This document shows positions 1 through 6,122 of a stretch of DNA of 10,068 nt, piece by piece. Location: assembly GCA_005883775.1 (NCBI GenBank), contig VBEU01000004.1, positions 1-10,068 on the forward strand. Direction: 5' to 3'. Numbering within the stretch: the first letter of the stretch is position 1; every line of letters begins with the position of its first letter. The notes under the pieces were generated by a model. That model did not search any database. It was not told where the DNA came from and saw only the letters and a program-made list of their open reading frames with translations. The position numbers and the translations under genes are program-made. This DNA comes from Chloroflexota bacterium. GTDB taxonomy: Bacteria > Chloroflexota > Limnocylindria > P2-11E.

Positions 1-387
1 GGTGTGCCCCGGTGTATGGAGCGCGGTCAGCGAGAGATCGGTGACGTAGGACAACGCTCCTTCGTCGAAGAGGTCGTCGGCGTCGCACGGTGGGATCGAC
101 ATCGAGATCGAGGCCGGCGGGCGCTTCGGCCCGAGTCGATATTCATCGAGCCGGTGAATCGCGAGCCGCGCCCTCGTCGCCTCCTTGACCGCGGCGTTGC
201 CGTAGATGTGATCCGGATGGCCGTGCGTTTTGAGGATCTCCACGAGGCGGAGGCCGTGCTCTCTGGCTGCGTCGATGACGAGCCGCTCGCCCATGGCCGG
301 ATCGATCACGAGAGCATCGCGACGATCGTCGATCACGATGTAGGTCCCGTTGTCGTACGGCGGAACGCGCCAATCGAGGATCCGCAT
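1..387 (-). CDS. MBL-fold metallo-hydrolase, N-terminal part (cut by window edge)
   Basis: Reading the minus strand from ATG at 387 gives 129 codons open to the left edge, so the C-terminal part is missing. The translation has the metallo-beta-lactamase metal motif HGHPDH (His55, His57, Asp59, His60) after a predicted beta strand (VEILKT), and ends in HTPGHT, whose His128 would be the next metal ligand. This layout is that of glyoxalase II-like and related zinc hydrolases that cleave thioesters or other esters; the substrate cannot be told from the N-terminal half. There is no signal peptide, so it is probably cytoplasmic. The start is supported by a TAGGCT box 6 nt upstream and no Shine-Dalgarno sequence, suggesting a leaderless mRNA. 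It is divergent from the GGT-family gene across 29 bp. The fold is near certain and the specific reaction unknown. Confidence 0.9.
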   Translation of the reverse strand, partial: MRILDWRVPPYDNGTYIVIDDRRDALVIDPAMGERLVIDAAREHGLRLVEILKTHGHPDHIYGNAAVKEATRARLAIHRLDEYRLGPKRPPASISMSIPPCDADDLFDEGALSYVTDLSLTALHTPGHT

Positions 388-393
388 CGATCG

Positions 394-399
394 AGCCTA
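394..399 (-). promoter_or_regulatory. -10-like box TAGGCT for the MBL hydrolase gene
   Basis: On the minus strand TAGGCT (TAnnnT pattern) ends 6 nt before ATG 387, which would put the transcription start on or next to the A of the ATG. No -35 consensus is visible; any -35 contact would fall inside the first codons of the divergent gene. Supported by position only. Confidence 0.5.
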
Positions 400-404
400 G
401 CCAG

Positions 405-410
405 TAAAGT
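405..410 (+). promoter_or_regulatory. -10-like box TAAAGT for the GGT-family gene
   Basis: TAAAGT ends exactly 6 nt before the GTG at 417, the same geometry as the opposing TAGGCT box 5 bp away. It predicts a leaderless transcript starting at the GTG. No -35 consensus and no Shine-Dalgarno sequence are seen. Confidence 0.55.
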
Positions 411-416
411 TGGTCC

Positions 417-2171
417 GTGCGCGAGATCCCGATCGAGAACACGGCACCGCCGATCGCCGTGACCCAGGGCCGGCCTGCGCTCCTCGCGTCGCGTCACATG
501 GTGAGCACGTGTCACTACCTCGCGACATTCGCCGGTGCGCGGATGTTCGAGCGCGGCGGCAATGCGATCGACGCCGGTGTCGCGGCCGGCATCGCGCTCA
601 ACGTCCTCGAGCGCCATCTCACCGACTTCGGCGGCGTCGCTCCGATCATCGTGTTCCGGCCGGGAATGGCGGCCCCCGAGACGATCGACGGGCTCGGGCA
701 CTGGCCCGCGTCACTCGACCTCGAGACATATCGCGCCACGCATGGCGACGACATGCCGATCGGCGTCGCACGGTCCGTTACTCCCGCGGCGGCCGACGCG
801 TGGCTCACGGCGCTCGCGCGCCATGGCCGGCTGTCGCTGGCGGAGATCCTCGCACCGTCGATCGAGCTGTGCGATGGCTTCCCGGTGTACCCGCGCCTGG
901 CCATCGCGATCGAACGTCTCGCCGAGCGTCTGCGTGAGTGGCCCACGAGCGCGGCGGTATTCCTTCCGAACGGCCGGCCGCCGCGCGTGGGCGAGATCTT
1001 GGTGCAGCGCGACCTCGGCGCGCTCTTTCGGCGGCTTGTCACGATCGAGAGCGCCAATGCCGCCGCCGGTAGGGCGCGAGCGATCATGGCGGCGCGCGAC
1101 ACGATCTACCAGGGGGACATAGCCGATCAGATCGCCGCGTTCATGGAGGAGAACGGCGGCGCGATCACAAAAGAGGACCTACGCGGACAACGCGTGCGCA
1201 TCGAACCGCCGGTGCACTCGTCATACCGCGGCGTCGAGGTGTACGCATGCGGTCCCTGGTCGCAGGGCCCGCTGGTGCCGATGACGCTCAACATCCTCGA
1301 GGGCTACGACATCGCAGCGCTCGGACCGGGGTCACTTGAGTTCCTGCATCGCTACGTCGAGGCGTTCAAGCTCGCCGCCGCAGACCGTGAAGGCTTCTTC
1401 GGCGATCCCGAGCAGATCGATGTCCCGATCGGAGGCCTGCTGCAGAAGGAGTACGCGGAGCAGCGCCGAACGATGATCGCGGAGAGCCGGGCGTTCCCGG
1501 AGCTGCCGCCGCCCGGAGACCCGTGGCGCTTCGAAGGGCGGTCGGGCCACGCCGGCTATCGCCCGCGGATCGCGGAGGGCGTCGGAGCCCCGGACACCTC
1601 GTTCGCGTGCGCGATGGATGCCGAGGGGAACGCCTTCGCGGCGACGCCATCGGATCCGGGACTTGGGGCGCCGCTCGTCCGCGGTCTGGGCGTGATCGTC
1701 TCGACGCGCGGCGCGCAGCTCTGGACAACACCCGGGCATCCCTCGGCGATCGCGCCCGGCAAACGGCCGCGCCTCACGCCGAACCCGGCCCTCCTTATGA
1801 AGGCTGGGCGGGCGCTCATGCCCTTCGGGTGCCCTGGCGAGGATGCGCAGTGTCAGGCAATGGTTCAGGTCGTCTGCAACGTCGTCGACTTCGGCATGAA
1901 TGCACAGGCCGCGATCGAGGCGCCGCGCGTCATCTCGCGCTCGTTCCCTTGGACGTTCCATCCGCACGCGTACGAGCCCGGTGTGCTGACGGTGGAGGGC
2001 CGTGTCCCACCGGACGTGCGGGAGGGTCTGGCGCGCCGCGGGCATGTTGTACGCACACTCCCCGACTTCTCGCCGGCCGCCGCCGCGGTCTGCGCGGTAC
2101 GGCGCCTGGATACAGGAACTCTTGAGGGCGGCGCAGATCCGCGGCGCGAGAGCTATGCCGCGGGCTGGTAA
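417..2171 (+). CDS. Gamma-glutamyltransferase-family N-terminal nucleophile hydrolase
   Basis: 584 residues from a GTG start to TAA, the usual length for gamma-glutamyltransferase (GGT) and relatives. The N-terminal half has the family's ALLASRH and GGNAIDAGVAAG blocks. Autocatalytic cleavage before the nucleophile is expected at Asp393-Thr394: the sequence DTSFACAMD aligns with the D-T-T-H-x-S-V-V-D block of classical GGT, so Thr394 is the likely nucleophile and mature N-terminus of the small subunit. The small subunit keeps the PNPALLM and GCPGED (472-476) elements. The usual second Thr and the His after it are Ser and Phe, so the substrate may be an amide other than glutathione; oxamate-amidohydrolase-type relatives look similar. 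No signal peptide is seen, so it is probably cytoplasmic, unlike periplasmic GGT. The start was chosen from the TAAAGT box 6 nt upstream. It converges on the collagen-like gene. Confidence 0.9.
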   Translation: MREIPIENTAPPIAVTQGRPALLASRHMVSTCHYLATFAGARMFERGGNAIDAGVAAGIALNVLERHLTDFGGVAPIIVFRPGMAAPETIDGLGHWPASLDLETYRATHGDDMPIGVARSVTPAAADAWLTALARHGRLSLAEILAPSIELCDGFPVYPRLAIAIERLAERLREWPTSAAVFLPNGRPPRVGEILVQRDLGALFRRLVTIESANAAAGRARAIMAARDTIYQGDIADQIAAFMEENGGAITKEDLRGQRVRIEPPVHSSYRGVEVYACGPWSQGPLVPMTLNILEGYDIAALGPGSLEFLHRYVEAFKLAAADREGFFGDPEQIDVPIGGLLQKEYAEQRRTMIAESRAFPELPPPGDPWRFEGRSGHAGYRPRIAEGVGAPDTSFACAMDAEGNAFAATPSDPGLGAPLVRGLGVIVSTRGAQLWTTPGHPSAIAPGKRPRLTPNPALLMKAGRALMPFGCPGEDAQCQAMVQVVCNVVDFGMNAQAAIEAPRVISRSFPWTFHPHAYEPGVLTVEGRVPPDVREGLARRGHVVRTLPDFSPAAAAVCAVRRLDTGTLEGGADPRRESYAAGW

Positions 2172-2179
2172 CGCGAAGC

Positions 2180-2797
2180 TCACATAACGCACGATCGCAA
2201 GAGACCCTCCTGTGTGGAGGGTCTCTGCGATGTGTGGGGGCTCGTGCTGTTGTTCGAGATCGCGACGAGCCAAACGTCCTGTGCTCCGCCGTTGATCGTC
2301 CCAGGGCCTGATTCTTGGATGACGGTGCCGAAGTTCGCGGTTCCTTCACCGATGACGGTCGCGCCGCCGCCGAAGACCTTCTTGCCGACGGGGCAGATCG
2401 CCGTGTCCCGCACGAAGCCGGGACCGCCAACGATCGTGCGACCTGGGAGTAGCACGTCGTTCGCGACGACCACATACCCGGAAACACCTGCGGGCCCTTG
2501 CGGACCCGTTGGACCGGTCGGTCCAGCGGGACCTTGTGGGCCGGTGGGGCCGGCCGGGCCTTCAGGGCCGGGAGTTCCCTGTAGGTTGATATCGACGGCA
2601 GACTCACCCGGGCCACAATCTTCTCCCGGGAGAAGTGCCCGGATCGTGTGAACGTCGCCGAAGTTACCTTCGAAGATGCAGAGATGAAGCGTCCCGTCGT
2701 CGGTGAACCAGGCGAGCGCCGCCGACGCGGACAGAGCAAGGCTTGCCGCAATGCCTAAGGCGATCAGCCTCTTCTTGAATCGGAATAGACGCGTCAT
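2180..2797 (-). CDS. Secreted collagen-like (Gly-X-Y repeat) protein
   Basis: 205 residues. The N-terminus is a clear Sec signal peptide: basic MTRLFRFKKR, a hydrophobic stretch 11-26, and a likely cut after Ala29 (ALA). Residues 35-73 form a small domain with Cys40 and Cys61, resembling the DGxxHxC...GxxC...E module that precedes collagen repeats in many actinobacterial and phage proteins. Residues 74-107 are eleven Gly-X-Y triplets, mostly GPX, able to form a short triple helix. The rest is a Gly-rich domain with CPVGKKVFGGGATV, common at the C-terminal side of such proteins. An extracellular structural or adhesive role is inference. The start has a strong AGGAG 7 nt upstream, unlike most neighbours. 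The last 15 or so codons run through a hairpin, so the C-terminal tail may be a recent extension. It is divergent from the aminotransferase gene across 393 bp. Confidence 0.88.
   Translation of the reverse strand: MTRLFRFKKRLIALGIAASLALSASAALAWFTDDGTLHLCIFEGNFGDVHTIRALLPGEDCGPGESAVDINLQGTPGPEGPAGPTGPQGPAGPTGPTGPQGPAGVSGYVVVANDVLLPGRTIVGGPGFVRDTAICPVGKKVFGGGATVIGEGTANFGTVIQESGPGTINGGAQDVWLVAISNNSTSPHTSQRPSTQEGLLRSCVM
2194..2231. terminator. Long hairpin between convergent genes, possible bidirectional terminator
   Basis: A perfect 11-bp stem (2200-2210 with 2216-2226, arm AGAGACCCTCC) closes a TGTGT loop. Allowing one bulged A at 2199, five more pairs form (2194-2198 with 2227-2231). It lies 22 bp past the GGT-family stop and inside the last codons of the minus-strand collagen-like gene. 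Neither side has a run of T, so it is not a textbook intrinsic terminator; it may stop or protect transcripts from both sides. Confidence 0.6.
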
Positions 2798-2804
2798 GTG
2801 TTGT

Positions 2805-2809
2805 CTCCT
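2805..2809 (-). promoter_or_regulatory. Shine-Dalgarno site AGGAG of the collagen-like gene
   Basis: On the minus strand AGGAG sits 7 nt before ATG 2797. It is the only strong ribosome binding site next to a start in this window and fixes the start codon. Confidence 0.85.
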
Positions 2810-2875
2810 ACTTTTCCGATCTTTTGGATCCTCTGGTAATCGACTCGTTCTTCAGTGGTTTGGCGTTTTCTCCCC

Positions 2876-2887
2876 GATGGATCCATC
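2876..2887. repeat. 12-bp perfect palindrome GATGGATCCATC
   Basis: A perfect inverted repeat without spacer, 79 bp upstream of the collagen-like ATG. It could be a dimeric regulator's operator, but a single copy is weak evidence. Another GGATCC lies at 2826-2831. Confidence 0.3.
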
Positions 2888-3173
2888 CACTAGGCATCAC
2901 GCTCCCGCCGGTCGCGTGCTGCTGACTGCGGGAGAGTGCGGGCACGATCGCGACGGCTACTCATGTCGGCGGGCAACGTAGGCGCTTGTCATTGAAAGGC
3001 TGTGTGTCGGGCGATTGACTCGCTTGTGACACAGGCGACACGTCCTCGATGCGCGACCGGCCCAAACGAGCTCCTGTATCGCGGCCCTCAATCACGCGCA
3101 CATATAGGCTTAACTATCTCGCGCTCTGCGACTCGGCCGTCCTCCGACCAGATCAGCGGACCGGCGTTGGAGC

Positions 3174-3179
3174 TAGGCT
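3174..3179 (+). promoter_or_regulatory. -10-like box TAGGCT upstream of the aminotransferase gene
   Basis: TAGGCT, the same hexamer as in front of the MBL hydrolase gene, ends 11 nt before ATG 3191. A start 6-7 nt downstream would give a leader of only about 4-5 nt. No Shine-Dalgarno sequence is present. A second TAGGCT at 3105-3110 is an alternative. Confidence 0.35.
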
Positions 3180-3190
3180 GTTGGGCGGCG

Positions 3191-4345
3191 ATGGACGAGC
3201 GCGAGCGTGCCTGGCGTAGCGAATTCCCGATTACGGATCGCTTCAATTACCTGAACAATTGCTCGCTGACGCCGCTCCACCGCCGCGGCCGCAAGGCGAT
3301 CGAGCGCTTCGCCTCCGAATGGGCCGAGCAGGGCGGGCGCGCCTGGTACGACCACTGGATCGGCGAGTACGAGGCGCTTCGCGAGGACCTTGCGGGCGTG
3401 CTCGGGGCCTCCGTCAACGAGATCGCGATCGAGCCGAACGTTTCGGCGGGCCTGGTGGGCATCGCGAGCACGTTCGACTACGCCAGGCGGCCGAAGGTCG
3501 TCGTGTCCGACCTCGATTTCCCCACCGACGGTCACGCGTTCCTTGCTGTCGCCGACCGCGGCGCCCGCGTCGAATTCGTCCGTAGCCCCGACCGCGTGCG
3601 CGTACCGCTCGAGCTCTTCGAACGCGCGGTCGACGATCGCACCGCCGCGGTGTGCACCGGGCACGTGTACTTCACGACCGGCTGGATCCAGGACATCCGC
3701 GCGCTCGCGCAGATCTGTCACCGGAGGGGTGCGGTCCTGGTGGTCGACGCGTATCAGTCCATCGGCGCGATCCCGTTCGACGTCGCCTCGAGTGGCGTCG
3801 ACTACCTCGTGGGCGGGACTCTGAAATGGCTCATGGGCGGCCCGGGGATCGCGTTCCTCTACGCCCGCGGCAGCGTCGCCGAGCGTGCGCGTCCGAGCGC
3901 GGTCGGTTGGTGGGGCGTGAAAGAGCCGTTCGCATTCGACGTGGAGCACCTGGATTACGGCACGGGTGCGCGGCGCTTCGAGTACGGGACGCCGGCGGTC
4001 GCCGCGATCTATGCGGCGCGCGCCGGCCTCGAGCTCGTCGCAGAGATCGGGATCGAAAAGGTGCGCGAACGGCACAAGCTCCTCTCACAGCGTCTGGTCG
4101 ACGGCGCTCTCGATCAGGGCTGGACCATCCGGTGCCCGCGCGACGCGGAGGAGCGCACGCCGATCGTGACGCTCGAACACCCTGACCCCGCAGGCGCGGT
4201 GACCGCGCTGCGAGCCGCCGGAGTCATCTGCGACAACCGTCCCGGTCTGATACGTCTCTCGCCCCACTACTTCAATACGCTCGAGGAGATGGATCGCGCG
4301 CTCGCGCTGCTCGAACCGCTCCGCGTCGCGCACGCCGTGGCCTGA
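3191..4345 (+). CDS. Class V aminotransferase-fold PLP-dependent enzyme
   Basis: 384 residues from ATG 3191. The frame is open further upstream but homologous sequence begins only here (FNYLNNCSLTPL, the class V N-terminus). PLP-site residues are visible: Asp186 and Gln189 in DAYQS (pyridine nitrogen and O3' contacts) and Lys212 in GTLKWLMGGPG, the Schiff-base lysine. The C-terminal IRLSPHYFNTLEEMDRAL is the usual small-domain ending with a phosphate- or carboxylate-binding Arg. The pattern resembles kynureninase, isopenicillin N epimerase and cysteine desulfurase relatives. A desulfurase Cys loop is not obvious, so I assign only the fold; the substrate is probably an amino acid. The protein is cytoplasmic. 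The CPBP protease gene overlaps its stop (CTGA), so the two are probably cotranscribed and translationally coupled. Confidence 0.9.
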   Translation: MDERERAWRSEFPITDRFNYLNNCSLTPLHRRGRKAIERFASEWAEQGGRAWYDHWIGEYEALREDLAGVLGASVNEIAIEPNVSAGLVGIASTFDYARRPKVVVSDLDFPTDGHAFLAVADRGARVEFVRSPDRVRVPLELFERAVDDRTAAVCTGHVYFTTGWIQDIRALAQICHRRGAVLVVDAYQSIGAIPFDVASSGVDYLVGGTLKWLMGGPGIAFLYARGSVAERARPSAVGWWGVKEPFAFDVEHLDYGTGARRFEYGTPAVAAIYAARAGLELVAEIGIEKVRERHKLLSQRLVDGALDQGWTIRCPRDAEERTPIVTLEHPDPAGAVTALRAAGVICDNRPGLIRLSPHYFNTLEEMDRALALLEPLRVAHAVA

Positions 4346-5016
4346 GCAGACCGCTCCACCCCGTCCGGATCGTCGTCTGGACGGCCCTCATCCTCTTCCT
4401 CGGCCTTCCGAGCTATGCGCTGCGGCTGAGCGGCTTCGGCGGTCTCGCGCCCGATTTCTTCTTCCTGTACTCGAGCGCGATCCTCGCGATCTCGTTCGAC
4501 GCCGTCCTGCTGCTCGTCGTACTGCTGATCGCACGTGGGCTCCCATTCCGTGAGACTTTCGGGCTGCGCGCGCCCGCCTCGTGGGGCCGTGCTTTGCTCA
4601 TCGGCGCCGCAACACTTGTCACCGCGTACGCGGTCTCGTATCTCAAGGCGGGACTGGTCTCCGGCACCGGCCGCGAGCAGGGCGTTCCGGAGTTCTGGGA
4701 TCCCGCGCGCATCGGCGAGTGGGCTGCGAATCTGTTCGCGATCGCCGTCTTCGTGCCGATCTTCGAGGAGCTGCTCTGCCGCGGCCTCGGTTTCTACCTC
4801 TTCGAACCGTTCGGCGCGCTGATCGCGGTCCTCACCACGGCCGTCGCGTTCACGCTGGCGCATGGCGTGATCTTGGACATACCCGTGATCCTGGTGACCG
4901 GCATCGGTCTCGGCTACATGCGCGCAGCGACGCGGAGCATCTATCCGTGCATCGCGCTCCATGGCTTCTTCAATGGGTTCGGTCTCGTGGTCGCGGCGGT
5001 CGTCGCGCGGGGTTAG
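4342..5016 (+). CDS. CPBP-family intramembrane metalloprotease, probable CTG start
   Basis: 224 residues if translation starts at CTG 4342. The first ATG, GTG or TTG in this frame is TTG 4594, which would remove about 84 residues that clearly encode membrane helices (around 8-25 and 40-63) and the RETFGLR loop typical of the family. The CTG overlaps the aminotransferase stop as CTGA, so reinitiation is likely. All three CPBP (Rce1/Abi) motifs are present: EELLCR with Glu142, Glu143 and Arg147; FTLAH with Phe170 and His174; and HGFFN with His207 and Asn211. The enzyme should cleave a substrate within the membrane; bacterial members serve in protein processing or bacteriocin self-immunity, and the substrate here is unknown. 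The TAG stop overlaps the stop of the next, convergent gene. Confidence 0.85.
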   Translation: MSRPLHPVRIVVWTALILFLGLPSYALRLSGFGGLAPDFFFLYSSAILAISFDAVLLLVVLLIARGLPFRETFGLRAPASWGRALLIGAATLVTAYAVSYLKAGLVSGTGREQGVPEFWDPARIGEWAANLFAIAVFVPIFEELLCRGLGFYLFEPFGALIAVLTTAVAFTLAHGVILDIPVILVTGIGLGYMRAATRSIYPCIALHGFFNGFGLVVAAVVARG

Positions 5017-5354
5017 GCCCGCCGCAGGGCCGCAACAGCGGCGATGAGGTCTCCGCCCGGATCGACGAAGTCGCTCCTTCGCGCCGCCGCGCGTTCGCCG
5101 GCGAGGACGTGCGCACGCAATCGTTCTTCGGGCAGGAGTGGATCGGCGAGGTTGGCGGGGTCGTGGTCGATCCCGTACGCCTCTTTGATGCGCCTGCGCG
5201 TCTCCGCCCACCGCACGATCGCGTCGCGGTCGGGCTCGCTCAGAGCGGCGTACGCCTCGAGGTCGTTGAGCGCGTCACGATAGGGGAGGAGTCGCCGGCG
5301 CTCCGTACCGCGCGGATGCTCGCGTGCGAGCGCGACCTCTTTCGTACCGATCAT
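5013..5354 (-). CDS. Small charged protein of unknown function
   Basis: 113 residues from ATG 5354, or 116 from ATG 5363. I prefer 5354 because a TACGAT box ends 7 nt upstream of it. The product is not recognised. It is rich in Arg, Glu and Asp, has no signal peptide or membrane segment, and looks mainly helical, with a central EPDRDAIVRWAETRRRIKEA helix and an AGERAAARR helix. It ends in DLIAAVAALRRA. Its TAA stop overlaps the TAG of the CPBP gene (TTAG), so the two converge with no spacer. It is divergent from the next gene across 87 bp. G/C-ending codons support coding; no function is proposed. Confidence 0.7.
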   Translation of the reverse strand: MIGTKEVALAREHPRGTERRRLLPYRDALNDLEAYAALSEPDRDAIVRWAETRRRIKEAYGIDHDPANLADPLLPEERLRAHVLAGERAAARRSDFVDPGGDLIAAVAALRRA

Positions 5355-5361
5355 CGAAACC

Positions 5362-5367
5362 ATCGTA
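5362..5367 (-). promoter_or_regulatory. -10-like box TACGAT
   Basis: On the minus strand TACGAT ends 7 nt before ATG 5354 and includes part of the alternative ATG 5363. It supports the inner start as a leaderless one. No Shine-Dalgarno sequence precedes either ATG. Confidence 0.4.
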
Positions 5368-5429
5368 CGGACCCGGATCAGGACGGCGCGTAGCCCGGTT
5401 GGGTGACATGATGCGCCGCAATCGGCTGT

Positions 5430-5435
5430 TACCGT
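5430..5435 (+). promoter_or_regulatory. -10-like box TACCGT
   Basis: TACCGT ends exactly 6 nt before GTG 5442, matching the geometry seen at 417 and 7025. A GTGACA at 5403-5408 resembles a -35 box but at 21 bp is too far. It predicts a leaderless mRNA. Confidence 0.5.
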
Positions 5436-5441
5436 GGGTCT

Positions 5442-6122
5442 GTGACAGTCGCGGCGGCCGGCATCTACCTCGCGTTCGACGGAGGACCCGACGGGTCGAA
5501 GGCCGACGATGCCGGGATCGGTCCGTACGACGAGATTGTCCTCCGCGGCGCACGCGCCGTCGGAGAACGAGCGGGTCTCGGCAAGGTCATTGCGCTCCGG
5601 AGCTCGGCGGGAAGCTGGCGCGACGCCGAGTCCTCCTCGAGCGAGTCGGATCAAAAGGGGGCCATCGGGCGCGGCGACCTGCGTCTCAGTGCGGGAAGCG
5701 ACAAAGTCCTCGTCCGCTTCTCCGACGACGAGGTCGCTGGTCAGGTGGCCGTTCCGGACCTCGGGCCGTTCGCTCGGGTCCTTGTCGGCACGCATGAGGT
5801 ACGCGGGGATGAGCAGACCCTCGCCGTTCGCGTCTCGCGAATCTCGCCGTGGCAGCTCACGGACAGGGCCGGAGCCCCCTTCCAAGGCGCGATCAGAGAG
5901 GCCCTCGTTTTCGTGGCGACGGGCCATCCGGTGCCGGGCCATCCACGACAGGTTGCGATGACCAGCGAGCCTCTGCGTTCGCGGCCTGAACCGTCGGCGG
6001 CGGATGCCCCGAAGGTGCCAACAAGTTTTGCGCCCGATGATGACGCCCCGCCTTCCGTCTGGGTCGAGCGCGAGCGGCGGGCGCCGAATATCTACATCTC
6101 GCGTCCCGACCCGAAGCGCTAG
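5442..6122 (+). CDS. Unknown protein with disordered C-terminal tail
   Basis: 226 residues from a GTG start. No family is recognised. The N-terminal AAGIYLAFDGG is mildly hydrophobic but lacks basic residues before it, so it is not a convincing signal peptide. Residues about 50-165 alternate strand-like segments (DKVLVRFSDDEVAGQVAVP, FARVLVGTHEV, QTLAVRVSRI) that suggest a small beta-rich domain. From about residue 185 the sequence turns Pro-, Ala- and Asp-rich and is probably disordered. The start is supported by a TACCGT box 6 nt upstream. Its TAG stop overlaps the TAG of the convergent membrane-protein gene (CTAG). Long ORFs on the opposite strand here have Arg/Pro-rich shadow translations, and the strand choice rests on codon bias, start context and stop contact. 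Confidence 0.7.
   Translation: MTVAAAGIYLAFDGGPDGSKADDAGIGPYDEIVLRGARAVGERAGLGKVIALRSSAGSWRDAESSSSESDQKGAIGRGDLRLSAGSDKVLVRFSDDEVAGQVAVPDLGPFARVLVGTHEVRGDEQTLAVRVSRISPWQLTDRAGAPFQGAIREALVFVATGHPVPGHPRQVAMTSEPLRSRPEPSAADAPKVPTSFAPDDDAPPSVWVERERRAPNIYISRPDPKR

Larger units (their letters stand above)
2798..3190. other. 393-bp divergent intergenic region
   Basis: This holds no convincing gene. The reading frame of the aminotransferase stays open upstream to 3002, but the translation there has no family similarity and ordinary promoter-like sequence interrupts it. Visible content: a more AT-rich stretch near 2800-2875 next to the collagen-like start, a 12-bp palindrome at 2876-2887, an AT-rich patch CATATAGGCTTAACTATC at 3101-3118, and a TAGGCT box at 3174-3179. 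No riboswitch, tRNA or terminator was recognised. Its length among otherwise tiny gaps suggests regulated promoters for one or both flanking genes. Confidence 0.6.

Noticed and set aside
1332..2273. Long minus-strand ORF of 313 codons antisense to the GGT-family gene
   Set aside because: Arg- and His-rich composition typical of antisense frames in GC-rich genes; the plus-strand frame carries all the family motifs.
2470..2580. Gly/Pro repeat DNA as a CRISPR or tandem DNA repeat
   Set aside because: The repetition is the Gly-X-Y triplet coding pattern of the collagen-like protein; there are no spacers and no fixed repeat unit.
3001..3050. CTGTGT...ACACAG inverted repeat as a regulator site or hairpin
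   Set aside because: Only six base pairs match across a loop of roughly 25 nt, which is expected by chance.
3002..3190. N-terminal extension of the aminotransferase frame back to 3002
   Set aside because: The frame is open, but the translation shows no class V similarity, the recognisable N-terminus begins just after ATG 3191, and a TAGGCT box lies just before that ATG.
4267..5211. Minus-strand ORF of 314 codons opposite the CPBP gene
   Set aside because: It is a highly charged, low-complexity Arg/Glu translation with no family features; the opposite strand encodes three intact CPBP motifs.
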